From contig JBJEHU010000011.1 in assembly GCA_051876355.1 (NCBI GenBank), forward strand, positions 1 to 56,516: DNA of 56,516 bases. Direction: 5' to 3'. Positions 33,044-41,744 of the stretch are shown here, piece by piece; the first letter of the stretch is position 1, and each line of letters starts with the position of its first letter. Under the pieces are notes generated by a model. It had not been told where the DNA came from. It saw only the letters and a list, made by a program, of their open reading frames with translations, and searched no databases. This stretch comes from Olsenella_L sp051876355 (lineage in GTDB: Bacteria > Actinomycetota > Coriobacteriia > Coriobacteriales > Atopobiaceae). Position numbers and translations under genes: made by a program.

Positions 33044-35266
33044 TCATGCTTCCAGCTCGAAGGATGCGGACAGGACCTGCTGGCTGTCGAGTCCCACATA
33101 CACATCGAATCTCCCTGGCTCCGATCCGAACGTCATGTCCCGCCGCCAGAACCGCAGCATCTCCTCCGCGATCGTGAAGGAGACCTCACGCCGCTCGCCT
33201 GGCGCAGTCGTGACGCGCTCGAAGCCCTTGAGCTCCTTGATCGGGCGGGTGACGGAGCCAACGCAGTCATGCAGATAGAGCTGGACCACATCGGTGCCTG
33301 CAACCGGCCCCTCATTCTCGAGCACCACGCTCACGTGCAGCTCCTCGCCGGGGTGCAGCACCGCATGGTCGAGCGCCAGGTCAGAAAGCGTGCTTGCGTG
33401 GTAGGAAAGCCCATAGCCGAAGGGGTAGAGCCCGAAGTTCGGGGCATCGAGATATCCTGTCACAAAGCGGCCTGTATGGTTCTTGCCGGCGGGGCGTCCG
33501 GTCGGGAACTGCGCATAATAGAGCGGCAGCTGCCCTTCGGTCGCAGGGAAGCTCATCGTGAGCCTGCCGGAAGGGTTCGCATCCCCGAAGATGATGTCGG
33601 CCACCGCCTCCCCGCCTGCCGTCCCCGGCCACCAGGCCATAAGGAGGGCATCGGCATAGGGCAGGATATCGGTCAGGACCAAGGGGCGCCCTGCAAAGAG
33701 GACGCAGATGGTCCGCTTGCCAAGCTCGTGGAGCCGGCACAGAAGCTCCTGCTGCTGAGCTGGGATGCGCAGACGCGTGCGCGCCCCCGCCTCGCCGGAC
33801 TGCAGAGGATGCTCGCCGAGGCAGAGCACGACCGTGTCCATATCTGCGCAGGCAGAGATTGCCTCAGCAATCAGGGCCTCCTGGTCATCTGCCGGCTTCC
33901 CGCCACCAGCGAAGCGTGCGAACTCGCCGAGCGTGCCATACTCCTCGGGGCCGAGGACATCGCAGCCCTTCGCATAGACGTACGCACCCTCACCCAGCAC
34001 AGCGTCGAAGGCCTCCTTCACGGTGTGGGAGTGGCTCCGGTCCGCATGGATCGCCCACATGCCGACGATCTCCTTGCTGTCTGCGTAGGGCCCGACGAGG
34101 GCAAGACGCTCCCCCTCCTTCGCAAGCGGCAGGGCCTCCTCCTCATTCCTGAGAAGGACCATCGCCTCATCGGCGCACGCACGGGCAGAGGCGAGCTTCT
34201 CAGGCGTGCACATGATGGCACGTGCCGCCTCGGAGGTCGTGCAGCCCCGATAGGGGTCCTCGAAGAGTCCGAGCTCGTTCTTGAGGGAAAGGACGCGCCA
34301 GCAGGCCTCATCGATCTGCTGCTCGGAGATCCGCCCCGCCGCCACGAGCCGCTTCAGGCTGTGGGCATAGCAGTCCGTCTTCATATCGATATCGACGGTG
34401 GCATCCATCGCGAGCGCAGAGGCCTCGTCCTTGTCGGAGGCGACGCCGTGGTTCATGAGCTCGAGGATGGCGGCATAGTCGGTGATGACCGGGCCCGAGA
34501 ATCCCCATTCCTCCCTCAGCACATCGTGGACGAGCCAGCGGTTCGCCGTTGCCGGCACCTCGTCCACGGTGTTGAAGCTTGTCATCACCATCTTCGCGCC
34601 AGCATCGACCGCAGCCTTGTACGGCGGCAGGTAGTCCTGGCGGAAGCGCCTCTCGCTCATATCGACCGTGTTGTATTCGCGGCCGCCTTCGGCTGCGCCG
34701 TAGCCGGCGAAATGCTTGACGCAGGAGGCGACGCCCTGCCCCTCATCGAGCCCTGTCTGGAACCCCTTCACCATCGCCTCGGCGAAGCGTGACCCCAGAT
34801 AGGGATCCTCACCCCCCGGCATCTCGACGACCCGGCCCCAGCGCGCATCGCGGACCACATCGACGGCGGGGCTGAAGGTGACCATGCAGCCATCCGCACG
34901 CGCCTCCTCGGCGACCACCTGGTAGTCGCCCTCGATCATCTCGGGGTCCCAGGTGCAGCCCAGGCCAATCGGCGAGGGATAGCAGGTCTGGTAGCCGTAG
35001 ATCACATCTGCCATAAAGAGGAGGGGGATGTGGAGGCGGCTCTTTGCGAGATAGGCATCCTGGATGCGGTGGATCTCGTCGGCGCCAAGCACATTCAAGA
35101 CGCTGCCGCAGCGGTCAATGTCCTCCTGGGTCACGCCGATCTTCGCGGCCGGGCCGGTCGCGATATCCCCTCCGCCAAAGCAGTCTCCGCTGAGCTGCAC
35201 CAGCTGTCCGATCTTCTCGTCGAGCGTCATCTGGTCCAGCAATGCGCACAGCTCAGCGTCTTTCAT
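33044..35266 (-). CDS. GH3-family beta-glycosidase
   Basis: The 740-residue enzyme is a retaining exo-beta-glucosidase/xylosidase-type GH3. Domain 1 is the barrel with MADVIYGYQTCYP, GRVVEMPGGEDPYLG, CVKHFAGYGA (KHF at 184-186) and the nucleophile Asp263 in VITDYAAILEL. Domain 2 is the alpha/beta sandwich (about 350-580) with the usual RPLVL segment, and domain 3 is fibronectin III-like (about 640-740). It is complete. It follows the PTS gene in operon A after an intercistronic hairpin. No signal peptide. Confidence 0.93.
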   Translation of the reverse strand: MKDAELCALLDQMTLDEKIGQLVQLSGDCFGGGDIATGPAAKIGVTQEDIDRCGSVLNVLGADEIHRIQDAYLAKSRLHIPLLFMADVIYGYQTCYPSPIGLGCTWDPEMIEGDYQVVAEEARADGCMVTFSPAVDVVRDARWGRVVEMPGGEDPYLGSRFAEAMVKGFQTGLDEGQGVASCVKHFAGYGAAEGGREYNTVDMSERRFRQDYLPPYKAAVDAGAKMVMTSFNTVDEVPATANRWLVHDVLREEWGFSGPVITDYAAILELMNHGVASDKDEASALAMDATVDIDMKTDCYAHSLKRLVAAGRISEQQIDEACWRVLSLKNELGLFEDPYRGCTTSEAARAIMCTPEKLASARACADEAMVLLRNEEEALPLAKEGERLALVGPYADSKEIVGMWAIHADRSHSHTVKEAFDAVLGEGAYVYAKGCDVLGPEEYGTLGEFARFAGGGKPADDQEALIAEAISACADMDTVVLCLGEHPLQSGEAGARTRLRIPAQQQELLCRLHELGKRTICVLFAGRPLVLTDILPYADALLMAWWPGTAGGEAVADIIFGDANPSGRLTMSFPATEGQLPLYYAQFPTGRPAGKNHTGRFVTGYLDAPNFGLYPFGYGLSYHASTLSDLALDHAVLHPGEELHVSVVLENEGPVAGTDVVQLYLHDCVGSVTRPIKELKGFERVTTAPGERREVSFTIAEEMLRFWRRDMTFGSEPGRFDVYVGLDSQQVLSASFELEA

Positions 35267-35300
35267 GGGAAAGCCTTTCTGGCAGAGGGCAGACAGGGAG

Positions 35301-35334
35301 ATGGCGGCCGGCGTCAGGAGCCGCCGGCCGCCAT
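35301..35334 (-). terminator. Intercistronic hairpin after PTS gene 1
   Basis: A perfect 13-bp GC-only core stem (ATGGCGGCCGGCG with its complement, 35301-35313 and 35322-35334) lies 14 bp after the EIIBC stop. It has no T-run and sits inside the operon, so it likely protects the PTS message or lowers downstream expression. Confidence 0.65.
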
Positions 35335-35348
35335 GAGGAAGGAGGAAG

Positions 35349-36722
35349 CTATTCGGCTTCGAGGAGCATATTGTCGGAATATCCGACCGTGAAGGTGCCG
35401 ACGAAGGAAATCGCCATCGCGATCAGGAGCGCGATGATCTCAGGCATGCCGCACATCGCATAGACGGCAGGCAGCGTGATGAGCGAGGTCGTGATCAGCG
35501 CCGGCTGCGTCATGCCGAAGCCTGCTGCGAAGGCCCCGCAGAAGGCGCAGGAGATTGCCATGACGGCAAAGGGGCGCTTGTACTTGAGCAGCAGGCCGTA
35601 GATGGCAGGCTCGGTGATGCCGCCAAGCCACGCAGAGGCGAGGCAGGAAAGCGAGAGCTCCTTCACGGAGTCGTTCTTCGTCTTCAGGAAGATAGCGAGG
35701 CAGACAGCACCCACGGCGAAGTTCGTGCCGACGGTGATCGGCAGGATCATGTCTGCGCCGAGCGTCGCGATGTTGGAGATGATGACAGGGATGAAGGCCC
35801 AGTGCATGCCGAAGATGATGAGGACCGGCCAGAGGCCAGCGATCAGGAAGCCTGCGACGGCAGGAGCAGCAGAGAGCAGGAAGATGAGGCCGGAAGCGAT
35901 GGCGCCAGCGATTGCATTGGAAATCGGGCCGACGATAAAGAGGGTGACGACACCGGTAACGAAGAGCACGATCATGCTGCCGAAGAGGCCACGCAGGGTA
36001 TCCGGCATCTTCTTGATCGGCTTCTCGATCCAGGACTGGAGATAGGCTGCCAGGATGATCGGGATGACGGACTGGAGATAGCCTGCGTCAGGCAGCTGAA
36101 CCGGGATGCCGAAGAAGGTGGCACCCTCCGGGAAGGTCGTGTTCAAGGCCACCATGGAAGGGTGCACGAGGAATGCCGCCACAGCCATCGTGATCCACTG
36201 GTTGCAGCCGAACTTCTTGCCTGCCGTATAGGCAAGGATGAGCGGCAGGAACTGGAAGAGGCCGTCGCCGATGCAGTTCAAGATCACGTAGGTGGAGCTT
36301 GCCGTATCGAGCCAGCCGAAGGAGCTGCACATGACAGCGACTGCCTTCAGAAGGCCTGCCGCAGAAAATGCCGGCAGAAACGGCGTGAAGATGCTGGTGA
36401 TGATGTCAAGGAGCTTGCCGACGATATTGCCGTTCCCGCCGTCGTCCGCCTCGACCTCGCCGCCTGCGAGATCGGGAAGGATCTTCACGACCTCGTCGTA
36501 GACGTCGGTCACGTGCGTGCCGATGACGACCTGGTACTGGCCCTGCGCGTGCATGACCTGGATGACGCCCTCGAGCTGGGAGATCTTCTTGTCGTCTGCC
36601 TTGCCCTCATCCTTCAGACGGAAGCGCAGGCGTGTGATGCAGTGCGTATAGGATGTGATGTTGTCCTTGCCGCCCACCAGCTCCACGATGCTGCTGGCGA
36701 GCTCACCCCAATTTCTTGCCAT
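35349..36722 (-). CDS. PTS EIIBC, beta-glucoside/sucrose type (operon A)
   Basis: The 457-residue permease imports and phosphorylates a sugar. EIIB (1-85) has the phosphorylated Cys28 in THCITRLRFRL. EIIC (100-457) has about ten helices and the family motif GGITEPAIYGLLLKYKRPF. There is no EIIA domain, so phosphate must come from an EIIA encoded elsewhere. Start at 36722 behind AAGGAGGAGG. It heads operon A with four hydrolases, and the AraC gene is divergent. The substrate is probably a plant-derived beta-glycoside or oligosaccharide. Confidence 0.92.
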   Translation of the reverse strand: MARNWGELASSIVELVGGKDNITSYTHCITRLRFRLKDEGKADDKKISQLEGVIQVMHAQGQYQVVIGTHVTDVYDEVVKILPDLAGGEVEADDGGNGNIVGKLLDIITSIFTPFLPAFSAAGLLKAVAVMCSSFGWLDTASSTYVILNCIGDGLFQFLPLILAYTAGKKFGCNQWITMAVAAFLVHPSMVALNTTFPEGATFFGIPVQLPDAGYLQSVIPIILAAYLQSWIEKPIKKMPDTLRGLFGSMIVLFVTGVVTLFIVGPISNAIAGAIASGLIFLLSAAPAVAGFLIAGLWPVLIIFGMHWAFIPVIISNIATLGADMILPITVGTNFAVGAVCLAIFLKTKNDSVKELSLSCLASAWLGGITEPAIYGLLLKYKRPFAVMAISCAFCGAFAAGFGMTQPALITTSLITLPAVYAMCGMPEIIALLIAMAISFVGTFTVGYSDNMLLEAE

Positions 36723-36771
36723 TCTTTCCTCCTCCTTTGCACACCGCTCATCGGTGCGCTTGATAAAAGAA

Positions 36772-36800
36772 ACTATACGTGCGAGCCACCTGTGCAACAA
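36772..36800 (-). promoter_or_regulatory. Promoter of operon A
   Basis: On the minus strand TTGTTG (36800-36795) and TATAGT (36777-36772) are 17 bp apart, 50 bp before the PTS start codon. The poor -35 box fits an activator-dependent promoter under the divergent AraC regulator. Confidence 0.5.
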
Positions 36801-36859
36801 TGACAGATGACGTAGCGCCTATTGACCATTTCTGATCTGGAAAGGAGCTGCTCCCCACC

Positions 36860-37855
36860 ATGGATCCCCACGAGCTCGATGCCTGGCTCAGGCATCATAC
36901 AGAGAGCGAGGAGCGCTACCTGGCCGATGATAGGAACTACCTCAGGGAACGGCTCCAGAAGATAGGCATCGAGGAGAAGGGCGCCCTCAAGGTGCCCATG
37001 TCCCCCTTCCTCTTCGACCAGGGGCACCGCTTCGCCTTCAAGAAGCACAGCCGCTTCAACGATTATCCAGAGCATATCCATGACTGGGTGGAGCTCGAGT
37101 ACATGTACGCCGGCTCCTGCGTGCAGCGCCTCAACGGCATGCCCATCGAGGTGGAGGAGGGCGAGGCCCTGCTCGTGGACCAGAACACCCGCCACAAGGT
37201 GCCTGAGCTCAGCGAGGACCAGATCCTGCTCAATCTCGTCTTCGGCCCCGAGACGATACCTTCCCTGCTCGAGCAGCTCCATGGAGGCACGAGCGTCGTC
37301 TCGGATTTCCTTGCCAACTCGATGAGCGACACCGCCCGGAAGGATTCCTACATCCTCTTCAAGTCGCAGGGCTCCTGGCGGCTGAGGGCGCTCGTGCAGC
37401 TCTTCTGCTGCGACTTTCTCGAAGGCGGAGCCTATCTCGACGAGCGTCTCACCCCGATCTTCCAGCTCATCATGATGGAGCTCATCCATTTCTGCCAGGA
37501 AGGGCAATCATCTGCAAGCCTCGAGGAATCCCGGCAGATATCGGTCCTGCCGGCGCTCCAGGCCATCGAGGAGCGCTACGCCGACATCACGCTTGAGGAG
37601 GTCGCCTCCGAGATGGGCGTGAGCCCAGCCTACCTCTCCCGGCTCCTCAAGAAGCAGACCGGCAGCAGCTTCCAGCGGCTCCTGGTCCGCCAGCGCATGA
37701 GCGAGGCCGCACGCCTGCTCTCATTCGGCACCCTGTCGGTCACCGAGGTGGCACGCCGTGTCGGCTATACCAACGTGACCTTCTTCTACCGGAAGTTCCA
37801 GGAGGAGTTCGGCTGCTCACCGGGCGAATGGCGCACGCAGAAGCATGCACTCTGA
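36860..37855 (+). CDS. AraC-family transcriptional regulator
   Basis: The 331-residue regulator has an N-terminal cupin sugar-sensing domain (EHIHDWVELEYMYAGSCVQRLNG, about 73-96) and two C-terminal helix-turn-helices: ITLEEVASEMGVSPAYLSRLLKKQTG and LSVTEVARRVGYTNVTFFYRKFQEEFGCSP. It is divergent from operon A and most likely activates it in response to the imported sugar. An 18-bp near-repeat flanks the gene (36821-36838 and 37935-37952). Confidence 0.9.
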   Translation: MDPHELDAWLRHHTESEERYLADDRNYLRERLQKIGIEEKGALKVPMSPFLFDQGHRFAFKKHSRFNDYPEHIHDWVELEYMYAGSCVQRLNGMPIEVEEGEALLVDQNTRHKVPELSEDQILLNLVFGPETIPSLLEQLHGGTSVVSDFLANSMSDTARKDSYILFKSQGSWRLRALVQLFCCDFLEGGAYLDERLTPIFQLIMMELIHFCQEGQSSASLEESRQISVLPALQAIEERYADITLEEVASEMGVSPAYLSRLLKKQTGSSFQRLLVRQRMSEAARLLSFGTLSVTEVARRVGYTNVTFFYRKFQEEFGCSPGEWRTQKHAL

Positions 37856-37888
37856 TCCATTTTCGAAGATGGTTGCGCACCAATCGAA

Positions 37889-37923
37889 GAACGCTGCCAC
37901 TCACCGATGGAATGGCAGCGTTC
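37889..37923. terminator. Terminator between araC-type gene and phosphoketolase gene
   Basis: A perfect 11-bp stem (37889-37899 with 37913-37923) between two convergent genes; no long T-run. Confidence 0.65.
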
Positions 37924-37961
37924 AGCGAAGTGTCATTAACTATTTCTGACCTTAAAATCGA

Positions 37962-40466
37962 TTACTCGTTGTCGCCGCCCGTGGCCTTCGTGGCGCTGAG
38001 CGCAGCACCGGCGTCCTTTGCGTCATGCCACACCCAGTTCGTGAAGGCAGGGTGATCGTAGCCATTGTCTACCGCGAACTGGAATGCCTCCTCGCGGAAT
38101 GCCTCCCACTCGGCGATCTGGTCTGCCCACTTCTCTGCATCGAGGATGCTCAGGGCATCTGCCGCGAGCGCCCAGCGGTCCATATGGTTGAGGCGGAGCA
38201 TATCGTACGGGGTCGTCGTGGAGCCCTGCTCCTCGTAGCCGTGCACATGGAAGCTATCGTGGTTCGGACGGTTCCAGATCAGGCGATGGATCGTGCCCGG
38301 ATAGGCATGGAAGGCGAAGAGCACCGGACGGTCAGCCGTGAAGAGCTCCGCGAACTGCTCGTCCGTGAGCGCCTCGTCGTTCTCCTGGGCATTCTGGATC
38401 TTCAGGAGCTCGACGACGTTCACGACCTTCACCTTGATGCCAAGGGCGGAGAGCAGCTCGTCGGCTGCAAGGGTCTCCTGCGTCGGCACATCGCCGCAGC
38501 AGCCCAGCACGATGTCCGGCTCCTCGCCCTCAGGCGTGGAGGATGCCCACTTCCACTCGGCAGCGCCTGCCGCAAGCTCGGCACGTGCCTCTTCGAGCGA
38601 GACATAGGTCGGAGCCGGCTGCTTGCCCGCGAAGATGCCATTGATGCAGTTCGTGGACTGGTAGCAGCGCTCGGCGACCGCCAAAAGCATGTTCGCATCT
38701 GCCGGATAGTAGATGTTCACCACATGGTCGTTGTTCCAGCACTTGTTGAGGAGCACGTCCACGAAGCCCGGATCCTGGTGGGAGAAGCCATTGTGGTCCT
38801 GGCGCCAGACATGGCTCGAAAGGAGCATGTTGAGGCCGGAGATCGGCTTCCTCCAGGGGATGTGGCGCACAGTAGCCTCAAGCCACTTTGCGTGCTGGTT
38901 CACCATGGAGTCGACGATGTGCACGAAGGACTCGTAGGAAGACCAGAGGCCGTGGCGTCCGGTCAGCAGGTAGCCCTCGAGCAGGCCTTCGCACTGGTGC
39001 TCGGAGAGCTGCTCGATAACATTACCGACAGGAGCGAGGTGCTCGTCGTTTGCCGGGTCGTCGTTGAGCTCGCCGTTGAACCACTGCTTGTCGGTCACCT
39101 GGTAGCTCGGCTGCAGGCGGTTCGATGCCGTCTCGTCCGGGCCAAAAATGCGGAAGCGATCGCGGTTGCGGTTAATCAGGTCGGCCGTATACTCGCCGAG
39201 GACACGGGTCGCCTCGGTCGCGCCGGCACCGTGGCCTTCCTTCTCGGTATCGAAGGCGAACTTCGCCGCATCGGGCAGCTCGAGGGGCTTGCGCAGCAGG
39301 CCACCATTGGCATTCGGGTTGGCGCCGATGCGGAGCTCCCCTTCCGGCATGAATTCGGTAACCTCAGGACGGATGGCGCCTTCCGGTGTGAAGAGGCCCT
39401 CCGGCTCATAGGACTCGAGCCAGCCCTTCAGCACCTGGAAGTGGGCCTCGGTGTCGCGGGCAGAGGCCAGCGGCACCTGGTGCGCACGCCAAGAGCCTTC
39501 CGTCTTCTTGCCGTCGATCGTCTTCGGGCACGTCCAGCCCTTCGGAGTGCGGAAGATGATCATCGGGTAGAACGGACGGGAGCTCTCGCCTGCAGCAGCA
39601 CGCTCCTTGATGTCGCAGATCTCGTCGAAGACTGCCTCGAGCAGCGCTGCGAAGCGCCTGTGGATGGACTCGTGGTCCTCCTCGTCGAAGCCGGCAACGA
39701 AGCTGTAGGGATGGTAGCCCATGCCCCGGAAGAATTCCTCGCGCTCGCCGTCCGAAATGCGCGCCAGGATCGTCGGGTTCGCGATCTTGTAGCCATTGAG
39801 GTGCAGGATGGGCAGGACGATGCCGTCAGTCAGGGGATCCATGAACTTGTTGGTCTGCCAGCTCGTGGCGAGCGGACCGGTCTCGGCCTCGCCGTCGCCC
39901 ACGACCGCCACAGCGAGCATGCTCGGGTTGTCGAGGACGGCTCCATAGGCATGGGAGAGCACATATCCGAGCTCCCCTCCCTCATGAATCGAGCCGGGGG
40001 TCTCGGGGGCGTAGTGCGAAGGGATGCCTCCCGGATAGGAGAACTGGCGGAAGAACTTCTGGAGGCCCGCCTCGTCGTCCGTGATGTCGGGACGGATCTC
40101 GCGGTAGGTGCCATCGAGCAGCGACTGCGAGGTGCCGGCAGGTCCGCCATGGCCGGGGCCCATGAGGAAGAGCGTGTTCTGATGGTGGTCATGGATCAGG
40201 CGGTTCACATGGGCATAGAGGAAGTTGAGGCCAGGCGTCGTCCCCCAGTGGCCGACCAGGCGATGCTTCACGTCCTCGCGGGTGAAGCCATCCGGGCCCT
40301 CCTCGTTCTTGAAGTCAGTGCGCATAAGGGGGTTCGAGCGCAGATAGATCTGGCCGACGGAGAGATAGTTCGCGCAGCGCCAGTAGCGGTCGAGCCAGAC
40401 GATCTCCTCTTCGCTGACGGACTGGTTGCGCTTCTGCCACGGGGTTCCCAATACGGGCTGAGCCAT
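37962..40466 (-). CDS. xfp: Xylulose-5-phosphate/fructose-6-phosphate phosphoketolase
   Basis: The 834-residue thiamine-diphosphate enzyme splits xylulose 5-phosphate to acetyl phosphate and glyceraldehyde 3-phosphate (or fructose 6-phosphate to acetyl phosphate and erythrose 4-phosphate). Clear motifs are GHWGTTPGLNF, MGPGHGGPA, SYPGGIPSHYAPETPGSIHEGGELGY, the ThDP site VVGDGEAETGPLATSW, and LLSSHVWRQDHNGFSHQDPG. Length is normal. I start at ATG 40466 behind GGAAGG. It lies downstream of a lacI gene with an operator in between. In this locus it would consume the xylulose 5-phosphate made by the split transketolase. Confidence 0.97.
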   Translation of the reverse strand: MAQPVLGTPWQKRNQSVSEEEIVWLDRYWRCANYLSVGQIYLRSNPLMRTDFKNEEGPDGFTREDVKHRLVGHWGTTPGLNFLYAHVNRLIHDHHQNTLFLMGPGHGGPAGTSQSLLDGTYREIRPDITDDEAGLQKFFRQFSYPGGIPSHYAPETPGSIHEGGELGYVLSHAYGAVLDNPSMLAVAVVGDGEAETGPLATSWQTNKFMDPLTDGIVLPILHLNGYKIANPTILARISDGEREEFFRGMGYHPYSFVAGFDEEDHESIHRRFAALLEAVFDEICDIKERAAAGESSRPFYPMIIFRTPKGWTCPKTIDGKKTEGSWRAHQVPLASARDTEAHFQVLKGWLESYEPEGLFTPEGAIRPEVTEFMPEGELRIGANPNANGGLLRKPLELPDAAKFAFDTEKEGHGAGATEATRVLGEYTADLINRNRDRFRIFGPDETASNRLQPSYQVTDKQWFNGELNDDPANDEHLAPVGNVIEQLSEHQCEGLLEGYLLTGRHGLWSSYESFVHIVDSMVNQHAKWLEATVRHIPWRKPISGLNMLLSSHVWRQDHNGFSHQDPGFVDVLLNKCWNNDHVVNIYYPADANMLLAVAERCYQSTNCINGIFAGKQPAPTYVSLEEARAELAAGAAEWKWASSTPEGEEPDIVLGCCGDVPTQETLAADELLSALGIKVKVVNVVELLKIQNAQENDEALTDEQFAELFTADRPVLFAFHAYPGTIHRLIWNRPNHDSFHVHGYEEQGSTTTPYDMLRLNHMDRWALAADALSILDAEKWADQIAEWEAFREEAFQFAVDNGYDHPAFTNWVWHDAKDAGAALSATKATGGDNE

Positions 40467-40510
40467 GTCTGTTCCTTCCTCGCATCCCTGCTTCTTGCTT
40501 CTCATTGGTG

Positions 40511-40536
40511 AGTATAGGGAGTAAAACGTTTTACTC
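40511..40536 (-). promoter_or_regulatory. xfp promoter with an 18-bp perfect LacI-type operator
   Basis: GAGTAAAACGTTTTACTC (40519-40536) is a perfect palindrome with a central CG, as LacI-family operators have. It lies just upstream of a -10 box TATACT (40516-40511, minus strand), where bound repressor would block polymerase. The neighbouring lacI gene is the obvious candidate binder. Confidence 0.7.
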
Positions 40537-40550
40537 TTTGGAAAAATAAA

Positions 40551-40579
40551 TTTAGCAAAGTTTAGTGCTGGCATTTAGC
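40551..40579. promoter_or_regulatory. Cluster of TTTAG half-sites upstream of xfp
   Basis: Three TTTAG units occur in 30 bp. The ten bases GTTTAGTGCT (40560-40569) occur again, inverted, at 47532-47541 ahead of the second lacI gene. This suggests that regulator may also act here. Confidence 0.45.
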
Positions 40580-40592
40580 GACAGAGGCACGC

Positions 40593-41648
40593 TCACTGGC
40601 CGATTGGCGCCTGCACGGCAGGAGCCCCTAGGGTGCGCACGCTGTCCTTCTCGACCAGCTTCGGCACGAGTATGCGCTCCTGGGCTTCCGCAGCATCCCG
40701 GTCCTCCAGGCGCTCCTCGATACGGCCCAGCATCATCTCCATCGCGGCATCGGAGATGGCAGGGACATTCTGCTCGATCGAGGTCAGGGCCGGCTCGAAG
40801 AGGGAATCCGCCGCGCTGTTGTCGTAGCTCACGACCGAAAGGTCATCCGGCACGCGCAGGCCTTCCCCATAGACCCGCTTGAGGAGCCCCAGCGCAATGT
40901 TGTCGCTGCTTGCGAATGCGGCGGTCGCATCGGTCCCGAGGAGGCCTCCAGCTGCTCGCCAGGCATCGGGGATGTAGTAGTCGCTCTCGAAGACCAGCTG
41001 GGGATCGAACGGGACATCGCGCTCCGCGAGGGCGCGCCGGTAGCCAGCCAGGCGCTCGCGTCCGGTGTTGGAGCCCGGATTGATGAGGGCGGCGATGCGC
41101 CGGTGCCCATGCTCCAAGAGATAGCTTGTCGCCAGGTAGCCGCCCAGCTCATTGTTGTAGCGCACGCGGTCTGCGGCCAGCCCCTCGATGAAGCGGTCCA
41201 CCATCACCAGCGGCACCGGCAGCTGCGCCAGGATGTCCAGGAGCTCCTCATCGCGCGTGAACTCGTCCGAGACGACCAGGAAGATCCCGTCCACGCTGCG
41301 GTTCACGAGCAGGCGCACGAGCTCCCCATCGCTTTCCGGGGAGCCGATCGAGTTGGTGATGAGCAGCATGTAGCCCCGCTCGCGGCACCTGAGCTCGAGG
41401 CAGTTCGCGAGCGAGGCGAAATAGTGGCTCTGGATGTTGGGCACGACGAGCCCGAGCGTGTGCGACTGCTGCATCACGAGGCTGCGCGCGATCTCGTTCG
41501 GGATGTAGTGCTTGCGGCGCGCCACCTCCTTGATGCGGCGGCGGTTCTCCTCGCTGATATGGCAGGGGCGGTTGTTCAGGACCAGCGACACGGCTGCAGG
41601 CGAGAGGCCCACCTCGCGCGCTATGTCCTTGAGCGTCACTTTCGCCAT
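40593..41648 (-). CDS. LacI-family regulator 1
   Basis: The 351-residue repressor has the LacI helix-turn-helix (TLKDIAREVGLSPAAVSLVLNNR), hinge helix (NEIARSLVMQQSHTLGLVVP) and periplasmic-binding-like sensor domain with typical VDGIFLVV, LLEHGHRRIAALI and FASSDNIALGLL. It is the fourth gene of operon B, between the apiosidase-like genes and xfp. The palindrome at 40519 is its likely site. The ligand is unknown. Confidence 0.92.
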   Translation of the reverse strand: MAKVTLKDIAREVGLSPAAVSLVLNNRPCHISEENRRRIKEVARRKHYIPNEIARSLVMQQSHTLGLVVPNIQSHYFASLANCLELRCRERGYMLLITNSIGSPESDGELVRLLVNRSVDGIFLVVSDEFTRDEELLDILAQLPVPLVMVDRFIEGLAADRVRYNNELGGYLATSYLLEHGHRRIAALINPGSNTGRERLAGYRRALAERDVPFDPQLVFESDYYIPDAWRAAGGLLGTDATAAFASSDNIALGLLKRVYGEGLRVPDDLSVVSYDNSAADSLFEPALTSIEQNVPAISDAAMEMMLGRIEERLEDRDAAEAQERILVPKLVEKDSVRTLGAPAVQAPIGQ

Positions 41649-41744
41649 GCTTCCCTGCCCCTATGGTCTCCCAGCCGTGCCCTCAGGCCTGAAGGCGGCC
41701 AGCCGGATGCAGCCTCATGCACCAGCTGGCAGCCTCTTCGGCAA

